Origin: Lampris incognitus
Lineage: Eukaryota; Chordata; Actinopteri; Lampriformes; Lampridae
Assembly: GCF_029633865.1 (NCBI RefSeq)
Contig: NC_079213.1
Location: 102,758,923 to 102,822,922, forward strand
Length of the DNA: 64,000 nucleotides
Direction: 5' to 3'
Shown: one piece after another, positions 13,701 to 22,857 of the stretch
Position numbering within the stretch: position 1 is the first letter of the stretch
Layout of the letters: every line of letters begins with the position of its first letter
Notes under the pieces: generated by a model
The model's input: only the letters and a program-made list of their open reading frames with translations
What the model was told of the DNA's origin: nothing
Databases searched by the model: none
Translations under genes and position numbers: made by a program

Positions 13701-16700
13701 TTTGGCTTTTATGGCTCTCCCAGTCAAAAAGGTTCCCGACCCCTGATATAGATGAACAAAATGTGTACATCAAATTCTGCAGAATGATCGAATCATAATA
13801 ATAAGGAAATTGAACCTACCAGACCAACTTTTTCTATGTCCTTCAGCAGCCTGGTGAAGAATCGCTTGAAGACTGGAACACATGCAGACTGCTGTAAACT
13901 TAATGAAATCTGCTTCCTCTGCTCTTCATTCTGAACAGGAATAAAGATTAAGAGCTTTTAAATGTTGCTGGTCATATGGCAGAACTTCACCATTACAAAC
14001 ATCCTGATTTAACTGTAAAGTGATTATTGTCCATAAAGACCATACTATGGCTCTGGTACAGTGGCTGGCACTGTACACCATGGTCATTAGTTTGTTACAC
14101 ACCACAATATAGAAATCCAAAGAAGGTTGAATCAGTTCATTGTTTATCGTTTATTGACAGATACGTTTCATCACTCATCTAAGTGACCTCTTCAGTCTAA
14201 ACTGACTGCAGGTATCCCCACCCCTTATAAACAATACAGTTGCTGATAATATAAGTATATATAATATAGAGAGGAGCTCAGGGTCAAAGCATTTGTAAAA
14301 TACCAGAATCACGCACCTCACTTTGTAATTTTGCCACATTTTTGTTACACACTAATAGGTCTGCTTGATCAGGGCCTTGATTATGTTCTCTTCTTTTCGT
14401 TGGCACGCTGGGATAGTTCACCGTCTGCGGAACAAGTATTCACTGTCAAATTTCATCTGAAACAGTGGTTCTCAATCGGGCCCTCAGGTATCACCAGCAG
14501 AATACTGCTGGTTTTCTGTTCTACATTCATGTGTTGTTCCCGTTATTCCAGCCTTCAATCAGGGAGGTTTTAGGCTGGAACTGTGATTAACCAATTGAAA
14601 AGCAATTAGCTCTGGCATAACACAAAACCTGGAGTACTTGGTGGTACCTGAGGCTCTGATTGAAAACCATTGATTGGAACAGTAACATGGTCAGTTTGGT
14701 TTAGACCAGTGATGCTCAACTGTGTGCCCGCGGCAGGTTTTCATTCCACCCCAAAACTACACCAACTGATTTAACTCATTAAAGCACCTCTCACACACAC
14801 CACCAAACCCTCTCACACACACACATGCGCATAGTGCTTTTTTGTGTGAAAATGTATGTATGGCCTACGCTGCCTGATGAAAGGCCATGTATTATGAATT
14901 ATGGCCTACACGGCCTAAAGAGAGGGTGTGTGGGCCATAGTTCTCAGCCACACTCTCTCACACACTATTTAGCCCTGTGATGGTCTGGCGGCCTGTCCAG
15001 GGTGTCTCCCCGTCTGCCGCCCAATGACTGCTGGGATAGGCTCCAGTATCCTTGCGACCCTGACAGCAGGATAAGCGGTTTGGATAATGGATGGAAGCAC
15101 CTCCAACCAGACAGGTGAGAACTAATAAGTGAAATCAGCCGGCATAGCGTTGAACCGGAAAGAAAACCTACATACACATAGCTCTCCATGAGAACATAAT
15201 GGAGTACCACAGTTTTAGAATTTTTTTTTAACTTAGTTTTTATTTCAATTTTAACAACTTATACAACCAAATTCACAATTTTGCCCACTGTTTTTCCCAT
15301 TTTTTCAGCTGTACCTATGTATATGGTTTACAGATAATTTAACAAAAGGGAGTTAAAAAAATAAAAAAGGAAAACAAAAAAAAACCCTTTTCCTTCAGCT
15401 TGAGGTGTTAGTTGTAATGGCGGTATAAATTAAAGACATGGATAATTTTTAAAAAAAAAGGAAAGAGGGGTCGGGGTCGGGGAGGAGAGTTGTGTATGAA
15501 TGTGTGTAGTGGTATGGGTGCATGTATATGCATAAACAGATAAGGTGAGTTGAGAAGATAGAGATGCATGTAGGATACAGAGTGTATACAAGGGTTTAGA
15601 ACACTTCACTGTCTCAATATAATCATGGCCAGGCTCCACCTTTTAATAAATACATCTTTCTGAAGTCTCAAAGAATATGTTATTTGTTCCATCTGATATA
15701 TTTCCCATACTTTCTCAGTCCATAAATTGTATGTTGGGGGGGTCAGGTTTTAACCACTTAATTGTGATGCATTTAATTGCTGCTGTAATACTTGTAAAAG
15801 TTTTTTTTTAGCTCTTCCATCGATTCCCTCTGGCATTAATCCCAGTAATGCCATCTTTGGATCTTTTGTGAAATTTTGGTGGAATACTCAAACGCCTCTT
15901 CCCAAAATGTTCTTAATTTAGGACATGTCCAAAATATGTGGGTATGGTTGCCAGTTTGTGTTCCACAGTTTCTGCAGCATTTATTTGAGTGTGTTGAGCC
16001 CATTTTAGCCACTATTTCTGGTGTCTGAAAGAGTCTCATTATTACCTTCCATTTGAATTCCCTCCATGTATTTGAATTGGTTACTAGATTTGCTTCAGTG
16101 CATATTTCTCCCCACATGTCCCGTGGTATATCTGTATTCATTTCAGTTTCCCATCTTCCTTTTATCTGCAGCATATTATTCATATTCAAGCCTAAAAATA
16201 TTTGGTAAACATGACATATGACTTTCTTATCCCCAATCCCTGTTTGTAACTTTATCTATCAAGAACTCTTCAATTGGAGTGGGCACCAATACTCTATCCC
16301 ACTCTTTATGTTTTGTTAAAAAGTCCTTGAATTGTAAATATCTGAAAAAAATGTGTTAGGAAGCATAAATTCCTCTCTCATCTGTTCAAATGATTTAAGA
16401 ATGCCATGCTTATTAAGTTGGTGTAGATTAGTGAGTCCATGTTCTGACCATTTTCTAAAACCTGCATCTATATGGGAGAGTACAAAATCCTTTATGAGGG
16501 TGATTCTTCAATTTGGGGCACTTTTGGCTTTTGAAATTTGGACGGAATAAAAAATACATTTCTTTAAAATCTGTTGTTTTTTTCCAAAAGCTCTATTAAG
16601 TGGTCTGGAACAAATATCTTAGCATAGCTTTGATCGTCCTACAAAATAAGTTTGATATTATGATGCGATGCTTTTTTCAAAGTTGTAACAGCAAAATGTG

Positions 16701-17687
16701 ATGATAATGACAATTTTCACTTTTTTGGAGAAAAAGTTGGCGAAGTCTTAGACTTGCTAACCTGTTAGCTAGCATACAATGTACAATGAATATAAGTGAA
16801 TAAAGTGACATTTCTTATTTCTGAACTAAAATACTCAATTACTAACTTGTTTGGTAATGATGCCTAATAAACATACTCTCAGATCAGGACATATAAATCT
16901 TCAAATTGCTTATATTTGTGGACATGAAAAAGTCATGGTTCTGCCATGACTAGTCAGGCGCCTCTGGCACTTCTCATTTCCATGGCAACCACATTGTTGT
17001 TGTTTGAAAGAACGTTACCGCTCTAAAATGTTGGGTGTGATGGTAATGACAGATGTATGAGGGACAGCGATATTTAACTATAAAAATGTGCAAACTGAAC
17101 CTATATAAACCATATGAATTTGAAATATGTCTTTTTAAATCATTATGAGAAAATGCAAAGTGAAGCTTTAATGAATTTAACTATATTTATTAGTTTATTA
17201 TAGAGGGGAAGTTAAAAAGTCTGGGTTGGGGATAGGCCCAAAACAGTGACATTCTGGCACATTTGAATTTTCAACATACTGAAAAAGTATTAAAATGTCA
17301 TCACTGAGACGCAAATCTTTTTTTTTTCAGAGCTAACACAACCTAACTTTTTTTTTTTTTTGAAAATCTATCCTGGGGACAGAAAAACTCCCTGAATTGA
17401 AGAATCACCCATAAATCCAATACTAGTTAGTGCAGAAATTATTTAAGGCAATCCAAATGAACATTTTATTTTCCTCCAGTTTTAGAATTTTACCACATAC
17501 AGGCTCCAGGCAACAACCTGGGGACACATGTCATTGCACAGTAAACTGCACACCTCACCTCCACAGGTTTCTTCATGGTTTTGGCGCTGGCATCATAGTT
17601 GAGCATATCATAAGGGTCGATCCAGTCGTCTTCCGCCTGTCCTGTTACAGAGAGGGACAAGCTGCACACCAGGACAATGAGGAGCAT
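1847..17687 (-). CDS. clcc1: CLCC1, chloride channel CLIC-like protein 1 (3' end probably outside window)
   Basis: CLCC1 is an ER/SR membrane anion channel. Coding exons in transcript order: 17687-17559, 13930-13820, 11145-10924, 8012-7872, 5849-5750, 4895-4798, 3646-3500 and 2488-1847. Each is bounded by AG and GT, and phases match throughout, giving about 530 codons. Exon 1 has ATG, a signal peptide ([15 protein letters not shown]) and the conserved [14 protein letters not shown]. Exon 3 has the family block [11 protein letters not shown]...[12 protein letters not shown]. Hydrophobic membrane segments are in exon 4 (about residues 155-171 and 183-200) and exon 7 (about 305-316 and on into exon 8). 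Exon 6 has the signature [15 protein letters not shown] followed by VPPTK. Exon 8 is a Ser/Glu-rich cytosolic tail ending at a consensus donor (CAG|GTGAGT), so at least one more exon is expected to the left; otherwise the frame reads on to a stop at 1760. The human luminal stretch between MLNYD and PVFRR is shorter here. Either an exon in the 3.6-kb first intron was missed or the fish protein is shorter. Confidence 0.93.
2489..3499. other. CLCC1 intron with degraded MITE sequence
   Basis: Around 2940-3125 is a degraded palindromic-style repeat with recurring AGTTCCT and AGGAACT motifs, probably an old DNA-element remnant. I see no coding signal in the rest. Confidence 0.35.
4206..4603 (-). 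mobile_element. tRNA-derived SINE family A, copy 1
   Basis: About 400 bp in minus orientation. The tRNA-like head is at the right end (box-B-like GGTTCGAATCC) and the C/T-rich complement of the tail at the left end. The body contains the family marker GCGATCC...CCACGCGCTACGTCCCCCTGG in diverged form. It is the only one of nine copies on the minus strand. It lies in a CLCC1 intron. Confidence 0.85.
4610..4740 (+). mobile_element. LINE 3' tail (L2-like)
   Basis: Contains CTTTGAGTGG...AAAAGTGCTATATAAG followed by GATTTATTATTATTG, the typical 3' tail of fish L2-type LINEs. A similar tail is at 31735-31792. Confidence 0.55.
5297..5686 (+). mobile_element. tRNA-derived SINE family B with perfect target duplication
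   Basis: The head GTGGTGTAGCGGTCTAAGCA and box-B-like GGGTTCGCACCCC mark a tRNA-derived promoter. The body ends in an A-rich tail. The element is flanked by the direct repeat AAAAGACACTTTTTA (5282-5296 and 5687-5701), the mark of LINE-assisted retroposition. It lies in a CLCC1 intron. Confidence 0.9.
6075..7640 (+). repeat. Cluster of repeated fragments of an unassigned element
   Basis: Several diverged copies of one unit occur here. Markers are ACCCGGCATTGCCCGGGG, GAAAATGTTCTCACCAA, CATTCATCAAGCTTCTTTGC and a right end CTTGCTTTATATA...ATAGATT. Approximate copies are 6075-6347, 6365-6590, 6590-6700 and 7140-7650. I see no terminal inverted repeats, poly-A tail or coding domain. A non-autonomous rolling-circle (Helitron-like) element is possible but not shown. 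Confidence 0.55.
6922..6968. repeat. Perfect 21-bp inverted repeat with 5-nt loop
   Basis: The arms 6922-6942 and 6948-6968 are exact reverse complements (arm begins GGTAGCTCTCAAAAGATT), with loop AGATG. It lies inside the repeat cluster of a CLCC1 intron and could form a cruciform in DNA or a hairpin in RNA from either strand. Confidence 0.8.
8041..9238. mobile_element. Fold-back Tc1-like element (535-bp inverted arms)
   Basis: The left arm (8041-8575) and right arm (8703-9238) are near-perfect reverse complements separated by about 127 nt. The ends read CACTACCGTTCAAAAGTTTG and its complement, and the whole is flanked by TA (8039-8040 and 9239-9240). Each arm encodes the start of a Tc1-like transposase ([14 protein letters not shown]..., helix-turn-helix), one per strand at about 8420 and 8858. 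The left reading frame runs 95 codons through the loop and the right one 64. No catalytic domain is present, so the element is non-autonomous. It sits in the CLCC1 intron between exons 3 and 4. Confidence 0.92.
9313..9662 (+). mobile_element. tRNA-derived SINE family A, copy 2 (head missing)
   Basis: Begins in TTGGTCGGGCGTCCTACA, so the tRNA-like head is missing. The body and G/A-rich tail are otherwise typical of the family. Located in a CLCC1 intron. Confidence 0.85.
9663..10923. other. CLCC1 intron, nothing recognised except simple repeats
   Basis: Contains a C-run at 10381-10394 and a (CA)n tract at 10724-10757. Minus-strand open frames at 9781-10179 and 10179-10499 show no domain, splice fit or family resemblance that I recognise. 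Confidence 0.4.
10724..10757 (+). repeat. (CA)n microsatellite
   Basis: About 17 CA units preceded by a CACG-rich variant stretch, in a CLCC1 intron. Confidence 0.95.
11357..13745 (+). mobile_element. hAT DNA transposon 1, apparently complete
   Basis: The termini are CAGCGGTCGGGAACC on the left and GGTTCCCGACCCCTG on the right, inverted repeats with one mismatch. The flanking 8-bp direct repeat ATATAGAT (11349-11356 and 13746-13753) is perfect. The 2,389-bp element holds one uninterrupted transposase frame. The subterminal palindrome GGCTCGCGAGCC is repeated near the left end. It is inserted in the CLCC1 intron between exons 2 and 3, antisense to the gene. Confidence 0.96.
11692..13629 (+). 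CDS. hAT transposase with BED-type zinc finger, intact, 645 residues
   Basis: A single ATG-to-stop frame fills the element. The N-terminus has a BED-like finger (C32-x2-C35, then H50 and H54/H55). The catalytic acidic residues expected of hAT enzymes are present: D184 in LALDESTD, D250 in CTDGAP and E595 in ACEQSFSHM. The [14 protein letters not shown] motif with its conserved tryptophan is intact, and the C-terminal dimerisation region (about 570-640) is complete. It resembles the transposase group that gave rise to vertebrate ZBED5/GTF2IRD2-type domesticated genes. With intact termini and target duplication, the element may be active or was recently. Activity is inferred, not shown. Confidence 0.93.
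   Translation: MAKRKKDDDYRAFQAAWTEKFAFVERAGSAVCLICNDKIASMKRSNIKRHFDTHHASFASKSPAGDSRKRACEELQRRVQTSQQQLRVWTKQGDGNSASFAGALAIVRNGKSFTDGEYAKTFMLDVANELFDDFPNKDEIIKRIKDMPLSARTVHDRSIMMANQVEETQIKDINAGTYFSLALDESTDVSHLSQCSIIARYAAGDTLREESLAVLPMKGTTRGEDLFMSFMEFAKEKKLPMDKLISVCTDGAPCMLGKNKGFVALLREHEKRAILSFHCILHQEALCAQTCGQELGEVMSLVIRVVNFIVARALNDRQFKALLEEVGNHYPGLLLHSNVRWLSRGKVLSRFAACLSEIRTFLEMKGVKHPELDNTDWLLQFHYLVDITGHLNQLNVKMQGIGNTISSLQQAVFAFESKLEVFLRDIETGRLLHFERLQQFRDACLASDSTQHLDLQQLAGFTFNLLQSFKARFGEFRARTGLFKFITHPHECAVDKIDLTCIPGVSIGDFELEVADLKASDMWMSKFKSLNGELESLARQRAELAREHKWTEIKNLQPEDQLILKTWNELPVTYHTMQRVSIAVLTMFGSTYACEQSFSHMRNIKTNLRSRLTDGSLNACMKLNLTTYEPDYKAISKTMQHQKSH
13931..14462. other. CLCC1 first intron with Penelope-like terminal repeat fragment
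   Basis: About 14113-14240 carries the sequence AAGAAGGTTGAATCAGTTCA...CTGACTGCAGGTATCCCCACC, a partial copy of the inverted arm that flanks the Penelope-like remnant at 39022-39997. The rest is unremarkable. Confidence 0.6.
14463..14673. mobile_element. hAT-like MITE
   Basis: About 211 bp with imperfect inverted termini, CAGTGGTTCTCAAT on the left and ATTGAAAACCATTG on the right, and inner inverted segments GGCCCTCAGGTA and GGTACCTGAGGC. No coding capacity. A clear 8-bp duplication was not found. Confidence 0.65.
14707..15205. mobile_element. Degraded MITE split by a retroposon insertion
   Basis: The outer parts (14707-14790 and 15095-15205) look like two halves of one inverted-repeat element (CAGTGATGCTCAACTG... 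and ...GAAAACCTACATACACATAG). The middle, 14791-15094, ends in GGATAATGGATGG, the tail of the SINE family with ATGG repeats, and is flanked by the direct repeat AAGCACCTC (14782-14790 and 15095-15103). Confidence 0.65.
15215..16500 (-). mobile_element. L1/Tx1-like LINE fragment, ORF2 C-terminus
   Basis: On the minus strand, 16189-15836 encodes a C-terminal LINE ORF2 segment with a zinc-binding Cys/His cluster ([20 protein letters not shown]). Upstream frames are broken by stops and shifts. T-rich sequence at 15225 on the plus strand would be the complement of the poly-A tail. Dead 3' fragment in CLCC1 intron 1. Confidence 0.75.
16500..17558. other. CLCC1 first intron, unassigned
   Basis: AT-rich sequence without a recognised element. 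I looked here for the luminal exon expected between exons 1 and 2 from mammalian CLCC1 and found no convincing phase-0 candidate. Confidence 0.35.
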
Positions 17688-18139
17688 CCTGACAAGAATG
17701 AGAGGCCGTTTTCCAAGCTAACTACAGCTAGCAAACAGTGCGGTAATAACAACAAACCGGTCAATGGTCTATGCGAAAAAGTTCAACAAGTCCAGCGCTT
17801 TGATTATGAAATACGAGCTACCTGCCACTGCCCGATCCGTCCCTGGAGGCGTTGTTCAACGCATGTTTCAAGCATTCGCGAAAATAAAAGGCGTCAACTT
17901 TCTGTCGCCGCTATCGTTTGACAACAGCGTTGTTGGAAAAGGGTCTTCTCCGCCCGCAACAAACCCGGTTGCCAGAACGGATCGGGCAAATGACAACCAC
18001 CTTTAGCCCGCTTTCCGTCCAGATAGGTGTTGCTAACGTTAACTGCAAACAGCTAGCTAAACTGATGTTAGGAAATGGTCCCACCAAGTTAAATGACCTT
18101 CAACCTTGGAGCGTTAAGAAGACGCACACATTAGCTTTC
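17688..18139. promoter_or_regulatory. CLCC1 upstream region, probable 5' UTR and promoter
   Basis: Immediately upstream of the CLCC1 ATG on the minus strand. It is richer in CpG than the surrounding introns (for example 17850-18020) and free of obvious repeats, which fits a promoter/5' UTR. I see no TATA box at a convincing distance. Assignment is by position. Confidence 0.4.
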
Positions 18140-19195
18140 TTCTTCGTTGTGTTCTTCCGCATCTTCTTCTTCTTCTACTACTTCTGCTTCTTCTTCCTCT
18201 GGTTTATTGGCGGTTGGTAAACAACGATTCAGTGCATTACCGCCACCAACTGGAATGGAGCGAGGACCAGAGCGTCTATTTACTAAAACAAAGCACGAAA
18301 AAACCCTCATATCTTCTCAATCAAACTAGTTATTTCACGGGTTTCTGAGAGGGGTCCGGAACCCTCTCTCAGCAGCTGCTGCACACCTTCTCCAGAAACT
18401 CCCAACACCTAGAAATCTCCATGCTGCATCCACTATTATGTCAGCTCTCTCAGATTTTCTTTCTACGCCAGCAGTATAGTTAATTACCGTTGCCAAAAAG
18501 GCCAAAAACGTCATCTGGTCCTTACAAAAGCAAAACTCAGCATGTTTCCCGACTGACTTGTCCTCCTTAGATTCTCGTCTCACGTCATTCTCACCGTTTC
18601 TCTCCATTCTTTTAACAGCTTCAGCATACCACAGTCCCTTTTCTGCTCTCATCTTCTTTACTTTATTGCCCTTAATTATTTTTGGGCACTGTGCTTGACC
18701 CCCTATCATTATTTCCCTTGCAGCGCAGGCACTTTGCTTGCGCTTTCTCCACTTTAGAATCTTCCACATTGCAGTTGTCCTTCCCACATCCCTTACATCT
18801 TCTGACTCCATTACATACCTGCAGCAACATGTCCATACGTATTCTTGACAACAAAAACATCTGAAAGGAGCTCATTTCATTACCGCCACCTACTGAAATA
18901 TGAGAACTCCACAGTATCAATCCCATTCACGACATTGTCCATTCTATAACCCAGACCTAGTGTGAGTTGATGCAAATCCTCCCCACAGTGTAACGTAACA
19001 TCTAAATCTTCTCCAGATATGTCAAAAACATTCAAATATCTCCTGGCATTATCCAGCACCATCTTGATTCTTTCCAACTTCCCTTTTAATTCAGCAGCGC
19101 AGTGTATGACCATTGCAATGAATGTCAAAAAATATTTTCTTGTCCATGCAGATATTCCAAGTCCTCCAAGTCCAACCCATACGACCACATACTAG
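18140..19195 (-). pseudogene. Nimb/I-like LINE ORF1 fragments, two partial copies
   Basis: Minus-strand frames at 18335-18811 and 18880-19188 carry the same type of C-terminal block (FLAFLATVINYTAGVERKSE; TFIAMVIHCAAELKGKLE). The first also has a Cys-rich zinc-knuckle region followed by GLWYAEAVKRMERN. Both are followed by the same end, ATTACCGCCACC. This is the ORF1 and terminal region of a fish I-type LINE. No complete ORF remains. Family naming is from recall of similar proteins. Confidence 0.6.
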
Positions 19196-19429
19196 GTCGT
19201 ATACCCTTTAATTAGACCCACAGGAGCGTTTCCTAAATTAGCGCCCCTACCGGCGGCAGGAGATATGCCACAGATACTTTTCGCCTCTGTGCATTGTGGG
19301 TTTTTATCTACTTGTTTTTTTTAATCTTTTTATTGATTTTTGAACCAGTGTTGCATACAAAACATTGTCAGCTACACAAAATGTCCAATTGAACTGGTTT
19401 CATACATATATAAACAGAATCTATTTGAG

Positions 19430-19942
19430 GTTGAAATTGTTGAGTCATACAAGTACTTGGGCACTATAATTGATAACAAGCTGAAGTTTGAGTGTAACAC
19501 CAATTTGCTATGCAAAAAAAAAAAGCCAGCAGCACCTTTTTTGTCTGAGGAAGCTGGCTAAGTCTGGTGTCGACAGGTCACTGCTGACTTTGTTCTACAG
19601 ATCTTTCATTGAGTCGGTTATTACTTTTTCTTTTATCGGCTGGTATGCCTCTCTCAACCTTAGACAGAAAAATGCACTAACAAAAGTGATCAAGGTCTGC
19701 AGTAGCATAACAGATATCCAACAGAAAAGTCTATCTGATTTATACAACAAACAGATGTTAAGGAACACAGAATCCATCCTGTCTGACAGCACCTACCCCC
19801 TGCACCTAGAGTTTCAGACCTTGCTTTCTGGTCTCCGCTTCAAATACCCAGTAGTCAAAACCAATAGATACAAACACTCCTTCATTCCCTCAGCCATTTC
19901 ACAGCTAAACTCCAATAGTAAGAGGTAATACCAGCTCCACCT
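19430..19942 (+). pseudogene. LINE reverse transcriptase 3' fragment (Rex1/CR1-like), left part
   Basis: The frame begins VEIVESYKYLGTIIDNKLKF, the typical end of a CR1/Rex1-type reverse transcriptase, and runs with one frameshift (in the A-run near 19510) to a stop at 19926-19928. The LINE is interrupted at 19942 by the Gypsy element and resumes at 27444. Confidence 0.8.
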
Positions 19943-20143
19943 TGTAACAATAGGAACTATTGTTAGGAACCATTGTTTAGTTCCTTGTTTACACAGGGGT
20001 CGTTTATGTTGTTGCACCTGGAATAACGGACCGAACATGATGCATAACCTTACGTGCCGAAGTTATTATTAAAGTTTATAGCCCAGTGGGGTTGAAACGA
20101 GTTGTAAAGTCTCATTAGTAGAAGGAAACAACACACTTTAACA
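19943..20143 (+). repeat. 5' LTR of Gypsy 1
   Basis: 201 bp, begins TGTAAC and ends TTTAACA. Contains ATTAAA (about 20068), a possible polyadenylation signal, and a small palindrome CAATAGGAACTATTG at its left end. Confidence 0.95.
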
Positions 20144-20155
20144 TGGTGGCAGCGG
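20144..20155 (+). other. Primer-binding site of Gypsy 1, tRNA-Leu type
   Basis: TGGTGGCAGCGG directly abuts the 5' LTR. It is complementary to the 3' end of a vertebrate tRNA-Leu (…CCGCTGCCA plus CCA), matching 12 nt before diverging. Confidence 0.7.
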
Positions 20156-20175
20156 CGGACGACTCGGTTTGAAGT

Positions 20176-21030
20176 TTGATGCGGAAAAGTTTTCTAGGAG
20201 CGGGAGAGCGGTTAGTGTTCCTAAGCAACGTTCAGTATATGTTAGCATTAGCTGCTAGCGTGAGACTGCCGTGTGACATGGATGGGCTAAAACCACCGCA
20301 AACGTTATGTCTGGACTCAAGCAACCTTTCGAAGACATGGAAGGCCTGGAGGGACGAGTTTGCTCTGTATGTGGATTTAGCCGTGGCTGACGCTGATGAC
20401 AAACAGAGGGTGAAACTGTTCAGCTATCTTGTCGGGGAGAGCGGCAGGGAACTTATGGACACGTTACTGGGCGACACACCGAAAGATGCATGGAAGTTAG
20501 ATGACGTTATCAAGAAGTTTGATGATCACTGCGACCCCAGCGTTAACGAGACTGAGGAACGTTATCGTTTTTTTACAAGAAACCAGGGCACCAGTGAAAA
20601 TATAGACCATTATGTCATGGAACTGAGAGTGTTGGCAAGAACATGCAACTTTGGGACAGGGAGAGACTCGCTCATTCGGGATCGGATTGTGTGTGGAGGT
20701 AACAACACAATCGTAAGAGAAAGACTGCTCCGGGAGAAAAACTTGACACTGGACACATGTTTGCAGCTGTGCAGAGCCGCTGAGCTCTCAAAGGACAATG
20801 TGAAAACCATCTCGGGATCGATGGTGGAAGAGGTACATGCAGTGCAAGGAGCACAGTATCGGAAACAGACGAGCAACACTGTGGAGTGCAGATATTGTGG
20901 AAAAACGCATGAGAAAAGTAAACAGAAGTGCCCAGCGTTTGGGAAGAAGTGCACAAAGTGTGGAAGAGAGAACCACTTTGCAGCAAAATGCAGAGTAAAA
21001 CCGGAACTAAGGAAAAAAATATGTGAGTAA
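20176..21030 (+). CDS. Gag of Gypsy 1
   Basis: A 284-residue frame with a Gag-type helical core and two C-terminal zinc-knuckle-like motifs, CRYCGKTHEKSKQKC and the canonical CTKCGRENHFAAKC (CX2CX4HX4C). The true start may be the internal methionine before DGLKPPQ. The frame ends at TAA just after a run of seven A (21013-21019). The +1 frame is open across that point, so the present stop may result from an inserted A. Confidence 0.85.
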   Translation: MMRKSFLGAGERLVFLSNVQYMLALAASVRLPCDMDGLKPPQTLCLDSSNLSKTWKAWRDEFALYVDLAVADADDKQRVKLFSYLVGESGRELMDTLLGDTPKDAWKLDDVIKKFDDHCDPSVNETEERYRFFTRNQGTSENIDHYVMELRVLARTCNFGTGRDSLIRDRIVCGGNNTIVRERLLREKNLTLDTCLQLCRAAELSKDNVKTISGSMVEEVHAVQGAQYRKQTSNTVECRYCGKTHEKSKQKCPAFGKKCTKCGRENHFAAKCRVKPELRKKICE

Positions 21031-21050
21031 AATAACAACTGAATCTGAGA

Positions 21051-22857
21051 GTGATGAATATGAAGATATTATCACCTGTGTCACTGAAACTGAGAAAAAA
21101 AACTGTGGATGCAGTAGAGACTGACACAGGGAAAGATGTGCATACAGAGACTGTAGAGGATGTAAAAGAAACTGAGAAAATGAAGAAAACTCAGCTTCTC
21201 TATGCTGGCATGCTTCTAGGCAAGGGCATGATCAAATTCCAAATAGACTGTGGTGCCAGTTGCAATATCATCCCAATTAACTTGCTGAATCCAGATGCCA
21301 AATTAGAACACACGAAGAGTGTACTAGTAATGTACAATAAAACCAAATTAAAACCACTGGGAAAATGTAAAGTGAAAATAAGAAACCCGAGAAACAACAA
21401 GCTATATCGCTTAGAGTTCCAGGTGGTGAATGCAGCTGGTACAGTGCCTCTGCTGGGTAGGAGAGCCAGTGAGGCCATGAAATTGATAAAAGTGCAATAT
21501 GAAAACATCATGACAATAGACAGTATTGTCACAACAGAAACAACATCAGGACAGTGGATAATGGGACAAATTAAAGATGAGTATGCTGATGTGTTCATTG
21601 GCGATGGCTGCCTCGAGGGAAAATACAAAATAGAGGTGGACAGCACAGTGAAACCAGTACAGCTGCCAAAGAGGCGGGTCCCAGTCGCCATGATGAAACC
21701 ACTGAAGGACGAGCTACAGGACCTACAGCAAAGAGGGATCATAACACCTGTGGAATGCAGTACAGATTGGATCAGTGCAATGGTGGTGGTACAGAAACCA
21801 AGTGGGAAACCAAGAGTGTGTATCGATCCCAAGCCTTTGAACAAAGCTCTAAAGCGCAGTCACTTCCCACTGCCAACCATTGAGGACATTTTACCAGACT
21901 TGTCAAAAGCAAAAGTATTCACAGTGTGTGATGTCAAGAGTGGATTCTGGCATGTGCAGCTGGAGGAGGAGTCCAGCTATTTAACAACATTTGCCACTCC
22001 ATTTGGACATTACAGGTGCCTGAGGATGCCAATGGGGATAAGTCCAGCCCCAGAAATGTTTCAGAGAAAGCTCACACAAGCGCTGGACGGTGTACCGGGC
22101 TTGTACATTATAGCTGACGATGTACTGATCACAGGCCAAGGGGAAACACAGGAGGAAGCTGAGCGTGACCATGATGGAAAACAGACTGTTTCTTGAAAGA
22201 TGCAGACAAAAGAACATCAAGCTGAACAAAGACAAATTCAAGCTGAGACAAAAGGAGACCACATACATTGGACACCGCCTGACGGCTGATGGACTCAGGG
22301 CGGATCCAGAGAAAGTGCTTGCCGTTGAGAAGATGCCGGCACCGACTGATGTGAAAGGAGTGCAAAGGCTGCTAGGTATGGTAAATTATCTTGCCAAGTT
22401 TTGTCCCCACCTCTCAGACCAGTGCATAGTGTTGAGAGATTTGACACACAAAAACAGGGAGTGGAACTGGACAGCACAGCACGAGGAGGCTTTCCTCAAA
22501 TTGAAAGAGACTATAGCAAAGGTCCCAGTACTGAAATATTACAACCCAGATGAGGAACTCACAGTGCAGTGTGACGCTTCAGACACAGGCTTAGGCGCAG
22601 CGCTCATGCAGATGGGTAAGCCAATAGCATTTGCAAGCAGAGCACTCACTCAAACAGAGCGTGGGTATGCACAAATAGAAAAGGAGTTCTTAGCAATGGT
22701 TTTTAGCATGGAAAGATTTCACCAGTACACATACGGCCGAAAAGTGACGGTGCAAAGTGATCACAAGCCGTTGGAAACAATAGTGAGAAAACCTCTACTA
22801 AGTGCACCGAAAAGGCTGCAGGGAATGATGCTGCGCATACAAAAGTATGATCTAGAT
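21051..22857 (+). pseudogene. Gypsy 1 pol, part 1: protease, reverse transcriptase, RNase H
   Basis: The protease motif is IDCGASCNIIP. The reverse transcriptase spans about 21640-22320 with the catalytic pair in YIIADDVLITG. A +1 shift falls near 22175, after which RNase H follows (QCDASDTGLGAALMQMGK, then SDHKPLE). The coding sequence is cut at 22857 by the hAT insertion, at RIQKYDLD. Another +1 step lies in the 8-A run at 21095-21102. Frame breaks cluster in or next to A-rich runs. Confidence 0.88.

Noticed and set aside
17764-18220. Plus-strand open frames upstream of CLCC1 as a divergent gene
   Set aside because: No recognised protein, no splice structure, and the right part overlaps LINE-derived sequence.
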